This document shows, one piece after another, positions 30,669 to 41,611 of a stretch of DNA of 64,000 nucleotides; the first letter of the stretch is position 1, and every line of letters starts with the position of its first letter. The stretch lies in assembly GCA_019973155.2 (NCBI GenBank), contig BPQB01000052.1:1-64000 (forward strand), in the 5' to 3' direction. A model generated the notes under the pieces. That model made no database searches. It was not told the DNA's origin and saw only the letters and a list, made by a program, of their open reading frames with translations. The translations under genes were made by a program, and so were the position numbers. The stretch comes from Phanerochaete sordida (lineage: Eukaryota > Basidiomycota > Agaricomycetes > Polyporales > Phanerochaetaceae).

Positions 30669-32350
30669 CTAGTCGCACAGGCTGACCTGTCCCGCACGGA
30701 TCTGGCGGCACCGAGCCGCTTTCGGCAGCCCCACCGTCGAATGGCGGGATTTTTGTGAGTCCAGACTCTGTTCTGGCCGGCCGCCACGCGATCTGAGTCG
30801 CCGAACGCAGCCACCGTTGCCGCACGGCTTGCAAGACGCGCGGGAGGACACCACCGCGGCAGCCCAGCTCTCGCGCTCGACGCGAGCTCGGCCCAGTGCA
30901 AGTCCTTCGCCGCGGAACGAAGGCCCGGCCGCGGACGACGCTAGCGGCACGGTCGCGTCAGCACAACGAGGACGACGCAGACGCGGAGACTCACCAAGTG
31001 GCCGGCCGACTCCAAGTCTCGCCTGAACGACACCAAACGTGCCGCGTGCAGCGCGTCGAACGGCCCGCGCGACCGCGGGTGTGAAGATCTCGCAGGCGCG
31101 AACTCTGCCGCGAGCCAGAGCCGCACACCAGCGCCCTGTCCAGCCAGTCAGCGCGAGGCACGGAGTCAGAAAGGCGGGCCGACGACTCACCGCGAGCGTC
31201 GCGCCCCGCGCCGTACACATTGGCAAGCACGCGGCCTACGCGTGCCGCAGGACATGGCGGCGCACGTCCTGCGATATCAGCGCAATGTCGCTGCCCGCTC
31301 GCCATCTGCGGGCGGCGTACCGGCAGGCACGCGGCCGTCGCGTGCCGTGGGACGCGCCTGCTGGCGTCCTGCGATCCCAGAGCCTGCTCGTCGCCATTTC
31401 CCATCTACGAGACACCGAGCGGCAAGCGCGCGGCCGACGCGCGCCGTAGGGCGCGCTGGCTTGCGCCCTGCGACGTTAGATACATCTCACCGCCTCGCAG
31501 CACGTCTGCACGGCGAACCAGCAGGCACGCGTCCCTCGCGTGCCGTGGGACGCGCCTGCTGGCGTCCCACGATGTCAGAACCTGCCCGCCGCGGTCTACG
31601 ACTTGCGAGCGGGCGAACGGCAGGCGCGGGGCCTTCGCGCGCCGTGGGGCGTGCTCATCTGTGCCCTGCGATATCAGAGACCCGCCGAGCCGCTGCTCCG
31701 CGCGCGAGGCGTAACGAGCGGCGGCGGGCGTGCGCGGCGGGCGAGCACGAGGGCGCCGCCAGGGCACGCGAGGCTGGGAGAAGGCCGCGTCAGCTCACAA
31801 GCAACAAGACGGGACGCGAGCAAGCGCACCGCGCTGCACTTCGCCGGCTGGTGACGACGAAGGGCGGGATATGACGACTCACCGAAGGTCCACGAGCCGC
31901 GGCGGCGCGGTCGCGAAGGCGGACGAGAGCGGGCAGCCTGCGAGCCCTCGCGCTGAGGCGCGAGGGAGGCGAGGCTACGGGTCGACCGAGCGGGCGCGGC
32001 GAGGAACATGCCGACTGCAGAGACGATCAGCAAGGGTCCGTGCCGACTGCAGAGACGATCAGCAAGGGTCCGCGACGCCGCGCGCAGACTCACCGGAGAG
32101 GACGAGAGCAGCGACGACGCCGCCTCGGCGCGAGAGCGCGCGGCCGATGCTTCGGCCAGCAGCGTCAACACGGCCATGTCAGGTCTGTGTACAATGACCA
32201 TGATGTGCGCAGTGAGCACAAGGTTCATGGGGACGCCGCGCACTGGCAGTCGACATCTGCAAACAATATCTGTAACTTCCCCGCCCACGCAGGCAAGATG
32301 GACAACCCCGATGCTGCGCTCTACAAAGAATGCGACGCTAAACGCCATGC
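30669..32350 (-). CDS. Candidate multi-exon gene of unknown function, GC-rich
   Basis: Support comes from splice signals rather than homology. On the minus strand there are introns at 31882-31774 (GTGAGT, GAGCTGACG branch, CTCCCAG), 31190-31136 (GTGAGT, CGCTGACTGG, GGACAG) and 30994-30941 (GTGAGT, GTGCTGACGC, CGCTAG). The exon between the last two is 141 nt, a whole number of codons, and one minus frame runs open from 31226 to the stop at 30669. The middle is a 99-bp tandem array. Ends, frame and product are uncertain; it may be decaying. Confidence 0.35.
31222..31690. repeat. 99-100 bp tandem array, five units
   Basis: Units start at 31222, 31322, 31421, 31520 and 31619, each beginning near GGCA(A/G)GC(A/G)CGCG and ending TGCGATATCAG-like. 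On the minus strand each unit looks like an ATATCGCAG acceptor, a ~48-nt exon-like block ending CTGCCG, and a ~50-nt intron-like spacer. Some units have lost the splice dinucleotides. Confidence 0.7.
32008..32071. repeat. 32-bp direct duplication
   Basis: TGCCGACTGCAGAGACGATC and the following 12 bases occur twice back to back. On the minus strand this duplicates the 3' end of an intron, creating two identical CTGCAG acceptors 32 nt apart. Confidence 0.85.
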
Positions 32351-32658
32351 ACCACGTGAGGCCGTGGTGAGGGCGGAGAAAGGCTTGCCAAGGGTAGTAG
32401 TATTAGTCTGTTGCACAAGCATTGGCATTGAGCGGCGCACACAGTGTGAGGCAAGTATGCTGCTGCAGCAGAGTAGTCTATAGTGCAGCATAAAATAATT
32501 GAACTTAGAAGCTCATGCATGAAACTTACCGAATGAAGAAATCGTGCCCGCCGAGCGCAGCTTCGGCCCGTTTCCAACCTAGTGAACAAAAACGCCCTCG
32601 GGCACTATCATCGACGCAGTAAAGGACATGTATAGCGTACAATACACACAAATAACAT

Positions 32659-35600
32659 CTACTTAACCTTCGCCTTCTTTGACTTTGACCCGCCTGCGCC
32701 GTGAGCATGAGTTTCGGTGGCCGCCTTGCGTTTACCCCTCTTGTTCGCGAGCCGCAAAGACTCCCGGACGACGCGACAGAACTCACTGTGGTACTGGTGT
32801 GAGAGCATACGGAGCGTCGTCAACTGAGGTGTAGGGGAGACCAGTACAAGGCCGGGCCCTGCTGGCAAGACGGTATCATGGAAAAGGGGACCAGGGACGA
32901 GAGGCTCCAACGCCATAATCAAGCACTCCGCGCGGAGGAACAGGTAGGCGCAGGCGGCAGCACCGGTTCGTGGGATATTGACAGCTAGTGGGGATAGATA
33001 GTTGGCGTAGGGAGTGTAAACCTGGGCGACGAGACGCGAAAGGCGGCTGACCGAGACGCAGGCTTCGGTATAATTGTGAGTCGGAGTCTTCCCGCCCCCT
33101 TTCTCGTACACTGTGATGACTGGTAACGCGGTTGCGTTAGTGTTCGTCCGCGAGAACAAAAAGGGAAACTCGCCTAGCGCAAAGAAGACCTGGTCCATAT
33201 GAACAACTAGTACCGGCGATCCGCCGCGCAAGGGGTGATCGGAAGACACGCCTGCGTCATTCCAGCGCCACGGCAGCTGGCGAAGGATGGCGCTGTCACC
33301 GTACAGCGATCGCTCTCCCTTGGCTGCAGGAGAATCCGATACCGCGGGTACACTTGGCGTGCCGCCTTTGAGAGTGGCGCCTGTCTTCCAACGTACGGCT
33401 CGATCCAAGCCCGAGCCGGCTCTCTTCGCCGCCTGTGAGTTGGCCGTCTGGACGCGGACGATCTCATTGACGATCTTCGCCTTGAGCCGGCTGGGGTCTA
33501 GCTCGCGCAAGGGGTCCACCTCAGACCCTGCGTCTGTACTGGCGTCTCGCAAGTCAGCCCGATTCTTGAACCGCCATGTTACAGCAGCACGGGACTCTTC
33601 TGTCTCATGCCGTCGCCGCTCTTCGACTAACATGGCGAGGTTGAGGCCCGTCGTAGGAGTGTACAAGGTCAGCGGGCGTGAACGGGGGTGAGGAAGGACC
33701 GTGGAAAGGGCGGTGGAGTCTGCTGTCGACGCGGGTTGCTGAACGGTGAGTAGCGCCGCTTGCTGCTCAAGGTGTGCCTCCAAAACGCTGAGGCAGTTTT
33801 GCACGGAGTGCCGCCAGTCGGCCAGCTCGTCCTGTCCTGCCTCAGGCAATGTATCACTGTCCATAGGTGAGCCTGTGCGTGCATGGACACAACGCAACAT
33901 GTGCTTACATCGTGGTCGCTTCATAGACCGCATTGGCGCATGCAGCAGTAGCGAGGTTATCGAGGGACTTGTCGGCGTCCTTGCCACGAGAAAGCTCGTG
34001 GCTCTCGGCCAGGAGAAGCCGTCCGAGACGATTTGAATCGTCCTCGTCCTCGCCACCATTCTCGGTGTCTGACGGCAGGTGTGCGTCCGTGACATGGCCC
34101 TCTGTGTCCTCGTAGATGTCGTTGACCTCAGGATCTTCTCCGTAGTCTGCTCCGGTCAGGTCTTCCCTTGTTGCAAGCCGAGATGCAGCCACCATAGCCT
34201 CCTGGAGGCTCGAAGAAGCGGTATGGATTCCCTGTAGGGCTGCGTGCTGTAGGGCGCGCTGAGAGTCTTCGCTCGTGTGCATACCTAGCGCGGAAAGTAG
34301 TTGGATGGCCTCGTCGTAGGCATTTGGCAGGATCTCTGAAGAAATCTCGTCATCGGAGGGAAAGGACACCAAAGCGGCGTACTCGATATGGCGGCTGTCG
34401 AACCACGTATGATGATAACCTTCCTTGTGTGAAGCTGCAGAATGATGTGCTGCCCCCGCGTTCTTGATATCTCGGTCGATCAGCCGCGTTAATTTCGGCA
34501 TCATGTAGATCAACTCTCCGAACGTGAAGTCCTTGACGATCTTGCGAGCGCAGCCGTAGAAGTGTTCGTTGGTTTCCGTTGAGTGTAGCCAGGGCAAGAG
34601 CGGGAACGTGGGATAGAAGTCACGATAGACTAGAATCAGACCGAGGAGGCCGTCCATGATGAGGTTGAAGATGTCGTAGAGCTCGCGGGAGATGAAGTGG
34701 GTTTTTGGTGCATACAGGGGGTGATCGTTGATGAACTGCAACCAGCCGTCCAGGAAGAAGCGAGCGCGCCATATAGCCTTCATGCGCTCCGAATGGGGGG
34801 TCTTCCGGTTCTGCTGCGCGTCGACGAGCTCTCCGATGACAAACAGATAGACTGCGAGGCCAAGTTCAGTCTTCTGCGTCTCCGACAGGTGCTCGATGAC
34901 CGCTGACGAGAACAGCCGCGCCGCAGCGCGGTCATCTTGTTTGTCGCCACCGATAATGTCCGAGTGCAGCAGCGGGCTGTCTGGTGCAAGCGCGATCTTC
35001 CTGAGCTGGCCGATGTGCGCGACGAAATAGCCGGCCCCGATGGTATGCGATCCAGACTGGACGCTGCCGCGCGCGTTCTTTCGGCTATGCTTCATGTCGC
35101 TAGTGACAACGCGAGGCCGGCCATTCTCGAGCAGTGGTACGACAATCTCGACGGGGGCAGCCGACGAGGATATCGGCGATTTGAATGAGTAGCGGCGCAC
35201 TTGATTGGCTGCGACTGCTTTCGTGAGGAGGTCATGCTGGAGGCGGCGCTCGTTCGCAGCGCCGTCAGCGAGGTACGAGACATAGTTGATGCCGAATCGC
35301 TGCATACGGCCCTCAATGTCGTCGTGCCAGGCCCTGAGTTCTTGCTGCGTTGTGGAGGCTTTGATGGGTATAAGGGCGAGTGGAAACGGCGGGACTTCAG
35401 GGTTGCCCACAACGACAAGCCATGCGCGGACCTATTCAGAGCTGGTTAGTCTACAGGGTTCCCTAACGGACGCCCTACGTACCTTATCTGCAAGATCGCC
35501 CTCCAATTCAGACACCAGTTTGCTCAGCTGGTCGTAGTCCTTGAACTCGGGAACCTTGCCGTGCGCGCCAGCAAGCTTCCAACTCGGCGTCCCGTCGCTT

Positions 35601-36890
35601 CCGCAGCTGTCCTTGTAAGGACGTAGCCCAGGATGCAGCTTGGTGTCGTCAACGGCCAAGGTAACGGGCATGTTGCGACACCCAATCGCATCGAGAAACT
35701 GGACAAGGCGCTCGAAGTTGACATCGACAATGCCGGGCTGAAAGCGAGGGAGCGCAGAACGTATCGCTCTATGTATGTCGTCAATATGTCATGACATCGA
35801 GATCTTGGGATACAATGTGACCTACCTCATACTCGATAGCGAGCGTCCTCCAAACTCCGCACGGAAAGATCGGTATGCAGCGGGAGAAACGGCCGCCAGC
35901 GTAGTGCAGAACTCGTCGAAGCTATGGGGATACTTCATGTTCTTGAGACCGACTCCACGGGATTCCCGATCTTCCTGCGCGATGATGACCTCGAGAAGGC
36001 CTTTGAGCGCATCGAAATTGTCGTAGCGTCCAGCAAGACCTCGTTTCGCGAGCGTCCACCATAGATCATGGCCCTAAACATGATGTTAGACCTTGATTTG
36101 ACGACTTGTGTAGCACCCGTACCTTCTCAGATAGCTCTCGCACGTCTACATGGCGAAGGTACGCCTGCCCAGTCAGCTCATTCCGGTATGTCTTCGGGGT
36201 ATATTTCGCATTGTCCGGACTTGGTGGAGGCCGGCGAAGAGCGTTGGTGAATATCTTGACCTTCAGAAGCTTGGCGCAGGTGGTACACGCACGAACAAGC
36301 CCAGACGCGGAGATGAAGGCTGCACCTTCACAGTTCGGCGAGTAGATGGAGGTCGTTAGGGGGCTATTGATCCAGCGTGCCTCCTTACGCTCCTGGGCGA
36401 GGACGAGGTTCGAGAGCTCTTCGGCCCGTTTAGGGTCGCTGAGCGTGGGGTTGCGCTCGAGGAGGTCGGATAGGATGATATGACGCGGACGCGCACCGCC
36501 CACAGGCATCTCGGTGCGCTTGAGATAGACGGTGATTCGAGGGCGGTCGTTGTGAGTAAGGCCGGGACATGGTAGTGGTTGCAATGTCCGCGGGGATGGC
36601 GTGGGCGAAGGGCTCGTCGAGGTCGAAGACAAGCTTGTCTTGGTCGCCTTTGAGACCCGCGAGAACCAGGTGGTTATAACGCGGTTTCCGCCGCTCTTCT
36701 TCTTACATTCCGAGCCAGAGCGGTGCTCCTTGAACCGCTCGACGTCGTACTTCCGGCCCTTCTTGGTTTTGACCCACTTATCGCAGCGAGAGCATTTGAT
36801 TTCAATCGTACGTATGGGGACTGGGACAACACGAAATTCCGCGTTCTTATCGAACTGCGAGCGAATTTTGCGTTGGAAGTTGAGATAGGG
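32659..36890 (-). mobile_element. DNA transposon protein: C2HC-type zinc finger plus RNase H-like transposase region
   Basis: Exons on the minus strand give, in order: a zinc finger CSRCDKWVKTKKGRKYDVER followed by FKEHRSGSEC. Then an Arg/Leu-rich linker and a segment LAVDDTKLHPGL. Then PLALIPIKASTTQQEL, YLADGAANERRL, VVTSDMKHSRKNARG, and a late block LPWLHSTETNEHFYG with RKIVKDFTFGELIYMMPKL. The spaced acidic residues and DMKHxxKN resemble P-element/THAP9-like RNase H transposases; a different superfamily is possible. The C-terminus (frame to 32659) is poorly conserved and ends in a lysine-rich nuclear-type tail. Frames look largely open, so the copy may be young. A Ulp1 protease gene follows upstream, a pairing common in large basidiomycete elements. 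Confidence 0.65.
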
Positions 36891-36933
36891 TTCGCTCTGG
36901 GAACGACAAAGTCAGCGTCCAGAACACACGCGG

Positions 36934-39249
36934 CATCACTGTATGGCGTTCAGTTTGCACATTTATTATCCGCCATCAAAAAGTAAGCAATCGCGGCAAA
37001 CAAAGATAAACCCACCTTCAAACACACACTTACCGCCTTGAAACAGACTTTCATGCGGGCGGCAAAGAGACATGGCTCGCCGGCAAGGAGAGACTTGTTT
37101 GCCGGCAAAGAGACACTTCCAAGCTGCTTCCTGCCACCACACCATACACGACCAGACACTCCCCACAGCATCTCTGGCATGATTTGTGCGTTACTACTGC
37201 TAAGTCAATGCCCTCCGCTCATGCTCTCGGGCAGTCGGTTGGACGAGACATTCACGCAGAATTTGCTCGGAGCAAACTCTGTGTGAACGTCTCGACCGGC
37301 ACCATCCCTGGCGACTGTCCCCAATTCATCTCTACTTCTCGCGCTACGCGGTAGCCTTCTCGGATTACTCCTGTATCGCCCTTTGTCTTCATCTTCGCAG
37401 TTCTGCTTCTTTTCCTACCATCTTCACAGTCACCGCGGCGCAGCCTCTACGCGCGGCGCCCACGCAATAACAGCAAAGCGGACGACTCGATGAGGTGTCG
37501 GCGTCAGCTCAACAATCCTTCGACAGCCCATCATCGAGCTATCGTAGGGCTTGCCGGATCTGAAGCGCACCCAAGCTCGAATACATCGTCGCAGCGCCCA
37601 GGGCCACAGCTCGCATTTAGACCGTTTGAGACGGGATCCTCGAGAGCATCACTGTATGTATTCTCACCTCCCGCAACATTGTCGACTTTACGTGCGTCAG
37701 CGTCATCCGGATGATCACCAAGTCGACAGGCCCCCGGAGCATTGCAGATAAGCTGCGCGCGTGACGAAACAGCCCTCTCATATGGAGTACAAAACGCTGA
37801 CATGTACAGATAGTATACACAGTCTGACAACTGGCTGTGCATGTGGTGCATGCCGCACTGCTCGCACTGGTCTCGCAGGCTGTGCCTGGTGCAGTGGCTC
37901 AATGTCGTACCCGACGTGCCGCACCCATGGACGGAGCGTCCACCGTGCCCCGTAAGCGCACACACGACGTCTTCGGATGCCCACGCATGCGCATCACGAC
38001 GGATGGGATCTCGTCCCAGGGCGGGCACGCGCATAGCCTGGACGCCGCGGCACCATCGGGCTCCACCACCAGTCACACACGCGAGCACGACATCCAGAGC
38101 CCGTGCTGCCTTCCCCGCGCGCTGCGCTTCGACCTTAGCGACGAAGAAGACGATGATACAGTCCTCGTCTACTGCTGGCGTCGCTCGCCGTGGTGCCTGC
38201 ATTCCGTGCCGCAGTCGCTCGCACCCGCCGCGCTGCGCTACGAGCCTGCTCCCACGAGCACGCCTGCCGCCGCGGTGTCGCACCCCGCGCTGGTCACCAC
38301 TAGAACGTAGCCGTCCGGGTGTAGTTTGTGTGCTACCGCGAAGGGCAGCGCGTGGCATGCCTGCGACGTCAACACAGGCGCAGGCAAGGCGCAGGCGGTG
38401 CGTAAGAGTGGGCGGCAGCTGCGCTCGTTAGCAGGGCCGAGCAGGTCCCTATCGCGCGCGACGCCGGTAGCGCAGGTCAAGGTCAGGCGTAGAGACGGGA
38501 CGAGGCAATGCGCCGTCTGGCGACTGACCTGACCGACTAGCATTTATTTACTAGGCCCCTCTGCGAGTTTAATTCAGCGTGCTTAGATATCCTATGTATG
38601 TGCCCTCAATATAATTGATGCGGAATTGCAGTTGTACGGAGACGAATGTCTCTTTGTGCCGGCGAGCAAGTCTCTCTGCCGCCCGCGCAGGAGTCTGTTT
38701 GAAGGTGATCAAAGTGTCTTTGAAGGCTACAGTCATTAGCCGCCATGTGGGACAGGACCGTCCGCTGGGACACCTGCCTTATATGGAAGTCTGGCGCCGG
38801 ATCCCGACGCTGCAGGGAATTTCGTGCATGACGCCCACAAACCCTTGGTTCCGAGGCGCAGATCATGGTAGATCGTAGCCTTGCCTGTGCTATGAGAGCT
38901 TGAGACTCTAATAATACAGAAATTCTGGAAGATGCATGCTACACAGTAGTCAACAGTCACACAGAGCATGTGCAGCATCTAATAAATGGCCAGGAATGCA
39001 GGTAATATTCATTGTACTGACAAACAGTCATTTCAGCTCAAAATCGTGGGTGCAGGTTGCCCTGATACTCCAAGGGCGAGCAGGCTGAGCATCGGGAATG
39101 GGCGCCAGATTGCCGTATAAGGCAGGTGTCCCATCGGACGGTCCTGTCCCACATGGCGGCTAATGACTGTAGCTTGTCTCTGTTTACTGCGATTACTTAC
39201 TTTTTGATGGCGGGTAATAAATGTGCAAACCGAACGCCATATCACTGCG
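36934..39249. repeat. Nested inverted repeats between the two transposon genes
   Basis: 36934-37010 is an inverted copy of 39172-39249 (about 88% by eye). 37012-37110 is an inverted copy of about 38640-38727. 38727-38805 is an inverted copy of 39094-39174. Together they form a nested fold-back of about 2.3 kb, probably terminal or subterminal repeats of the element or a non-autonomous insertion within it. Confidence 0.7.
37927..38310 (+). CDS. Hypothetical open frame inside the inverted-repeat segment
   Basis: 127 codons from an ATG in fair context (GCACCCATGG). It contains a basic PRKRTHD motif and an acidic FDLSDEEDDDTVLVY stretch. Composition is more protein-like than the neighbouring frames, but there is no recognised domain. 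It may belong to the transposon or be chance. Confidence 0.3.
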   Translation: MDGASTVPRKRTHDVFGCPRMRITTDGISSQGGHAHSLDAAAPSGSTTSHTREHDIQSPCCLPRALRFDLSDEEDDDTVLVYCWRRSPWCLHSVPQSLAPAALRYEPAPTSTPAAAVSHPALVTTRT

Positions 39250-40888
39250 TGGTAATATCCCACAACAAACTCAATTGTCTTTTCGGGAAGCGGGTGCTCA
39301 CCTCTCTCATTAAATCCTTCTCGTCCACGTCGTCCGTCTCGCTGCTGGACTCGTGCTCTGTCTCCGCACCCTTCGACTTGGATTTCGACTTCGACGCCTT
39401 CTGCATCTCTGGATCTGGCACCTCAGAACGTTGTCCTCCATTCTCGGCTCGCGGAGTTGGCTCCTCATGGTCCTGGGTCTCGGAATCCGGCTCAGCATTC
39501 CACAAGGCCTCCTCGCCCTCTTCAACCCTTCTATATAGCTCCTCTCGACGTTCTGCTTCGGCCTCTATCACTCCGCGCGCCAGTCCTACAGCCTCGTCCG
39601 GAGAGTCTCCTTTCACAGAGCCGCTGCCAGCGAACGCCGCCTGCACTGTCCCGTCGTCTGCGTTCTAAGATATTCACATGTAAGTATCACATCTTCGTCT
39701 GAATGGACAGCCTGTACTCACTTCGCAGGCGTCGGCATGTGTCGCAGCGGCCGCAGACTGCGCGTGTGACTTGCCGACCGAAACACATCTCTCGAAGTAG
39801 TAGGCCCGCATCCAGCGCGACCGCTCCGAGGACCACCGAGGGGCGACACCGGGGCAAAGGGCGACGTGTATCGCATTGACCGCGGTGACGCCACATGACG
39901 ATTTGTCGCGTTGGAGGGCGACCGTCAGCCCGGTGAGGTTGATCCGCCAGGAGATGTTAGGCAGATGGGCCTCCAGCCACGCTTTGATGTGCTGCAGTAT
40001 GCTCGGTACGTGATCCGCCGTGAACGTGGGCAGAGAGTCGCCAATGCTGATCGTGCAGGTGTCGACATCCACACCGACCGCGATCCAGTGCGCTTCGTCG
40101 ACGTTCACGGGGAAGAAGAGCCGCCGAATGGCGTTCGACGAGAGCTTGCGACCCCACGACTGAGCGGTGTTACTGTTCAGAGTACCGTTCAGGATGGTCT
40201 GTCCAAGGTACGTGCTGGCAATTCCTTCGGCTGGACCATGCGTGCCTAATTGCTGGTAGTCGTAGCGGAGGACGTCCAGCATGCAGTTCAACGTGTCGCA
40301 GCTGAGCCACCTGCGGCTCAGAAGCTCACCAAACGTCGATTCAGCGGCAGCCGCTCCGCGCTGAAGGCCCGGGAGACCTGCGTTGTAAGGACACGCAGCC
40401 AACGCCGCACGGAACGTGGCTGTAGCAGATGGCGACCAAGCTTCGCGCTCAGCAGAGAGCTCAAGCCAATCCAGCCGAGTGTTCCAAGACTCTGCCTTCT
40501 TCAAGACCTCGTACCCGGAGCAGTACGCGCGAGCAACCCAGAGGGGCCACCGGATTCCATGGCGGTAAGGGTGCACAACGGAGTTACATCCTTGCTCGAC
40601 GGCTGTAGTGATCCCGCCCGGAAGGTGTACGCAGGCGCGAGGCTCCGGGAGTGTCAGTTGTGTGACATAGCCCGGGATTTCATTCGGTACTTGACTTGAG
40701 AACCAAAGGGAAGTGTTGAATGCTTTCTGCGAGTCTTTCTGCTGTCTGATGACCGGAGGCGTTTTCAGATGGAACGGCTTCGGTTTCGCCAGAGAAAGAA
40801 ACTCGGCGACGGAAAGGTCCGCAGGGGGCAATAGCGCAGCTCTGATTTTCTTCGGTAGCACCGACGGGTCGTCTTCTGGATGTGTCAT
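39242..40888 (-). CDS. Ulp1-type cysteine protease (C48) of a transposon
   Basis: Catalytic layout of Ulp1/SENP deSUMOylases is visible: EAHWIAVGV (His), ISIGDSL (Asp), VALQRDKSSCGVTAVNAI (oxyanion Gln and nucleophile Cys), in the correct order and spacing. The N-terminal half has no known domain. Start chosen at the Met at 40888 (MTHPEDD); an upstream Met exists at 40975. A phase-0 intron (GTGAGT...CTTAG, about 39720-39668) joins the protease to an acidic Glu/Ser/Lys-rich tail ending at 39242. Ulp1 proteases commonly ride in large fungal DNA transposons. Confidence 0.75.
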
Positions 40889-40975
40889 TGGCAGCTGGCG
40901 ATGCGAGCATGAACGAGGGAAGGGGGCCGTAAAATTATTGCTCGGTCTCTGGCTACTTACTCTGTCACTACGCAT

Positions 40976-41611
40976 ACAACTTGAGCTTAAGTCAGGTACT
41001 TAGTTCGCTAATCGATATTCGAAGCGATAAGAAATTTGTCTGAAGCAAATATTTATCCAGGCAAAGTGTTCGCTCCGTGCGGCGCGGGCGGGCAGCGGGC
41101 GTCGGGCAGCGGGCATTGAACATGCGCGCTCCGACCTCTCTTTCGGGCACCGATGGCACGCAACATGGGGCGACTTCCGGGCGGAGTTTCGGGCACCAGG
41201 CATGCGAGAGCGGCCCTCCGGGGGTCTGAGTTTCGGGCACAAAGGGATCGGACCTTTGGCGGCATAAGGCGGGGTCCTGTATGGACCCCAGACTTCGCCA
41301 CCGTGGACCCCGGACGATACCGCTAAATAGACGCCTAACCACGACAGGCGGCCTGAGTCGTCCCTCCAGGTGACTTCGTCCATCCTTCATACCACCTCGA
41401 AGAATTTCCACAAATTCTCTTGAAACTCACACTGTCATTCCTTCAGATTTTGAAGATACGTGGTGTATGTGTTTTGCTGTTCGTATCGTTGTATGGAATT
41501 AAATAAAACGAAAATTGTACAATAGGTCGTCGCTAAAGCAAGGGGCGATTCTCCTGGCCAGCGTCGTGTCCTCGCTGATGAAGGTGACCTAAGCATGAAG
41601 AAGACTTAAGC
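40976..41611. other. Intergenic, contains the dispersed TTTCGGGCA repeat
   Basis: The block at about 41130-41290 is the second, inverted copy of the repeat at 25503-25640. The remainder shows no gene. Confidence 0.45.
41130..41290. repeat. Dispersed repeat with TTTCGGGCA motifs, second copy
   Basis: Three TTTCGGGCAC motifs, then 41248-41279, which is the reverse complement of 25503-25534. It may mark the outer edge of the transposon block. Confidence 0.65.
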
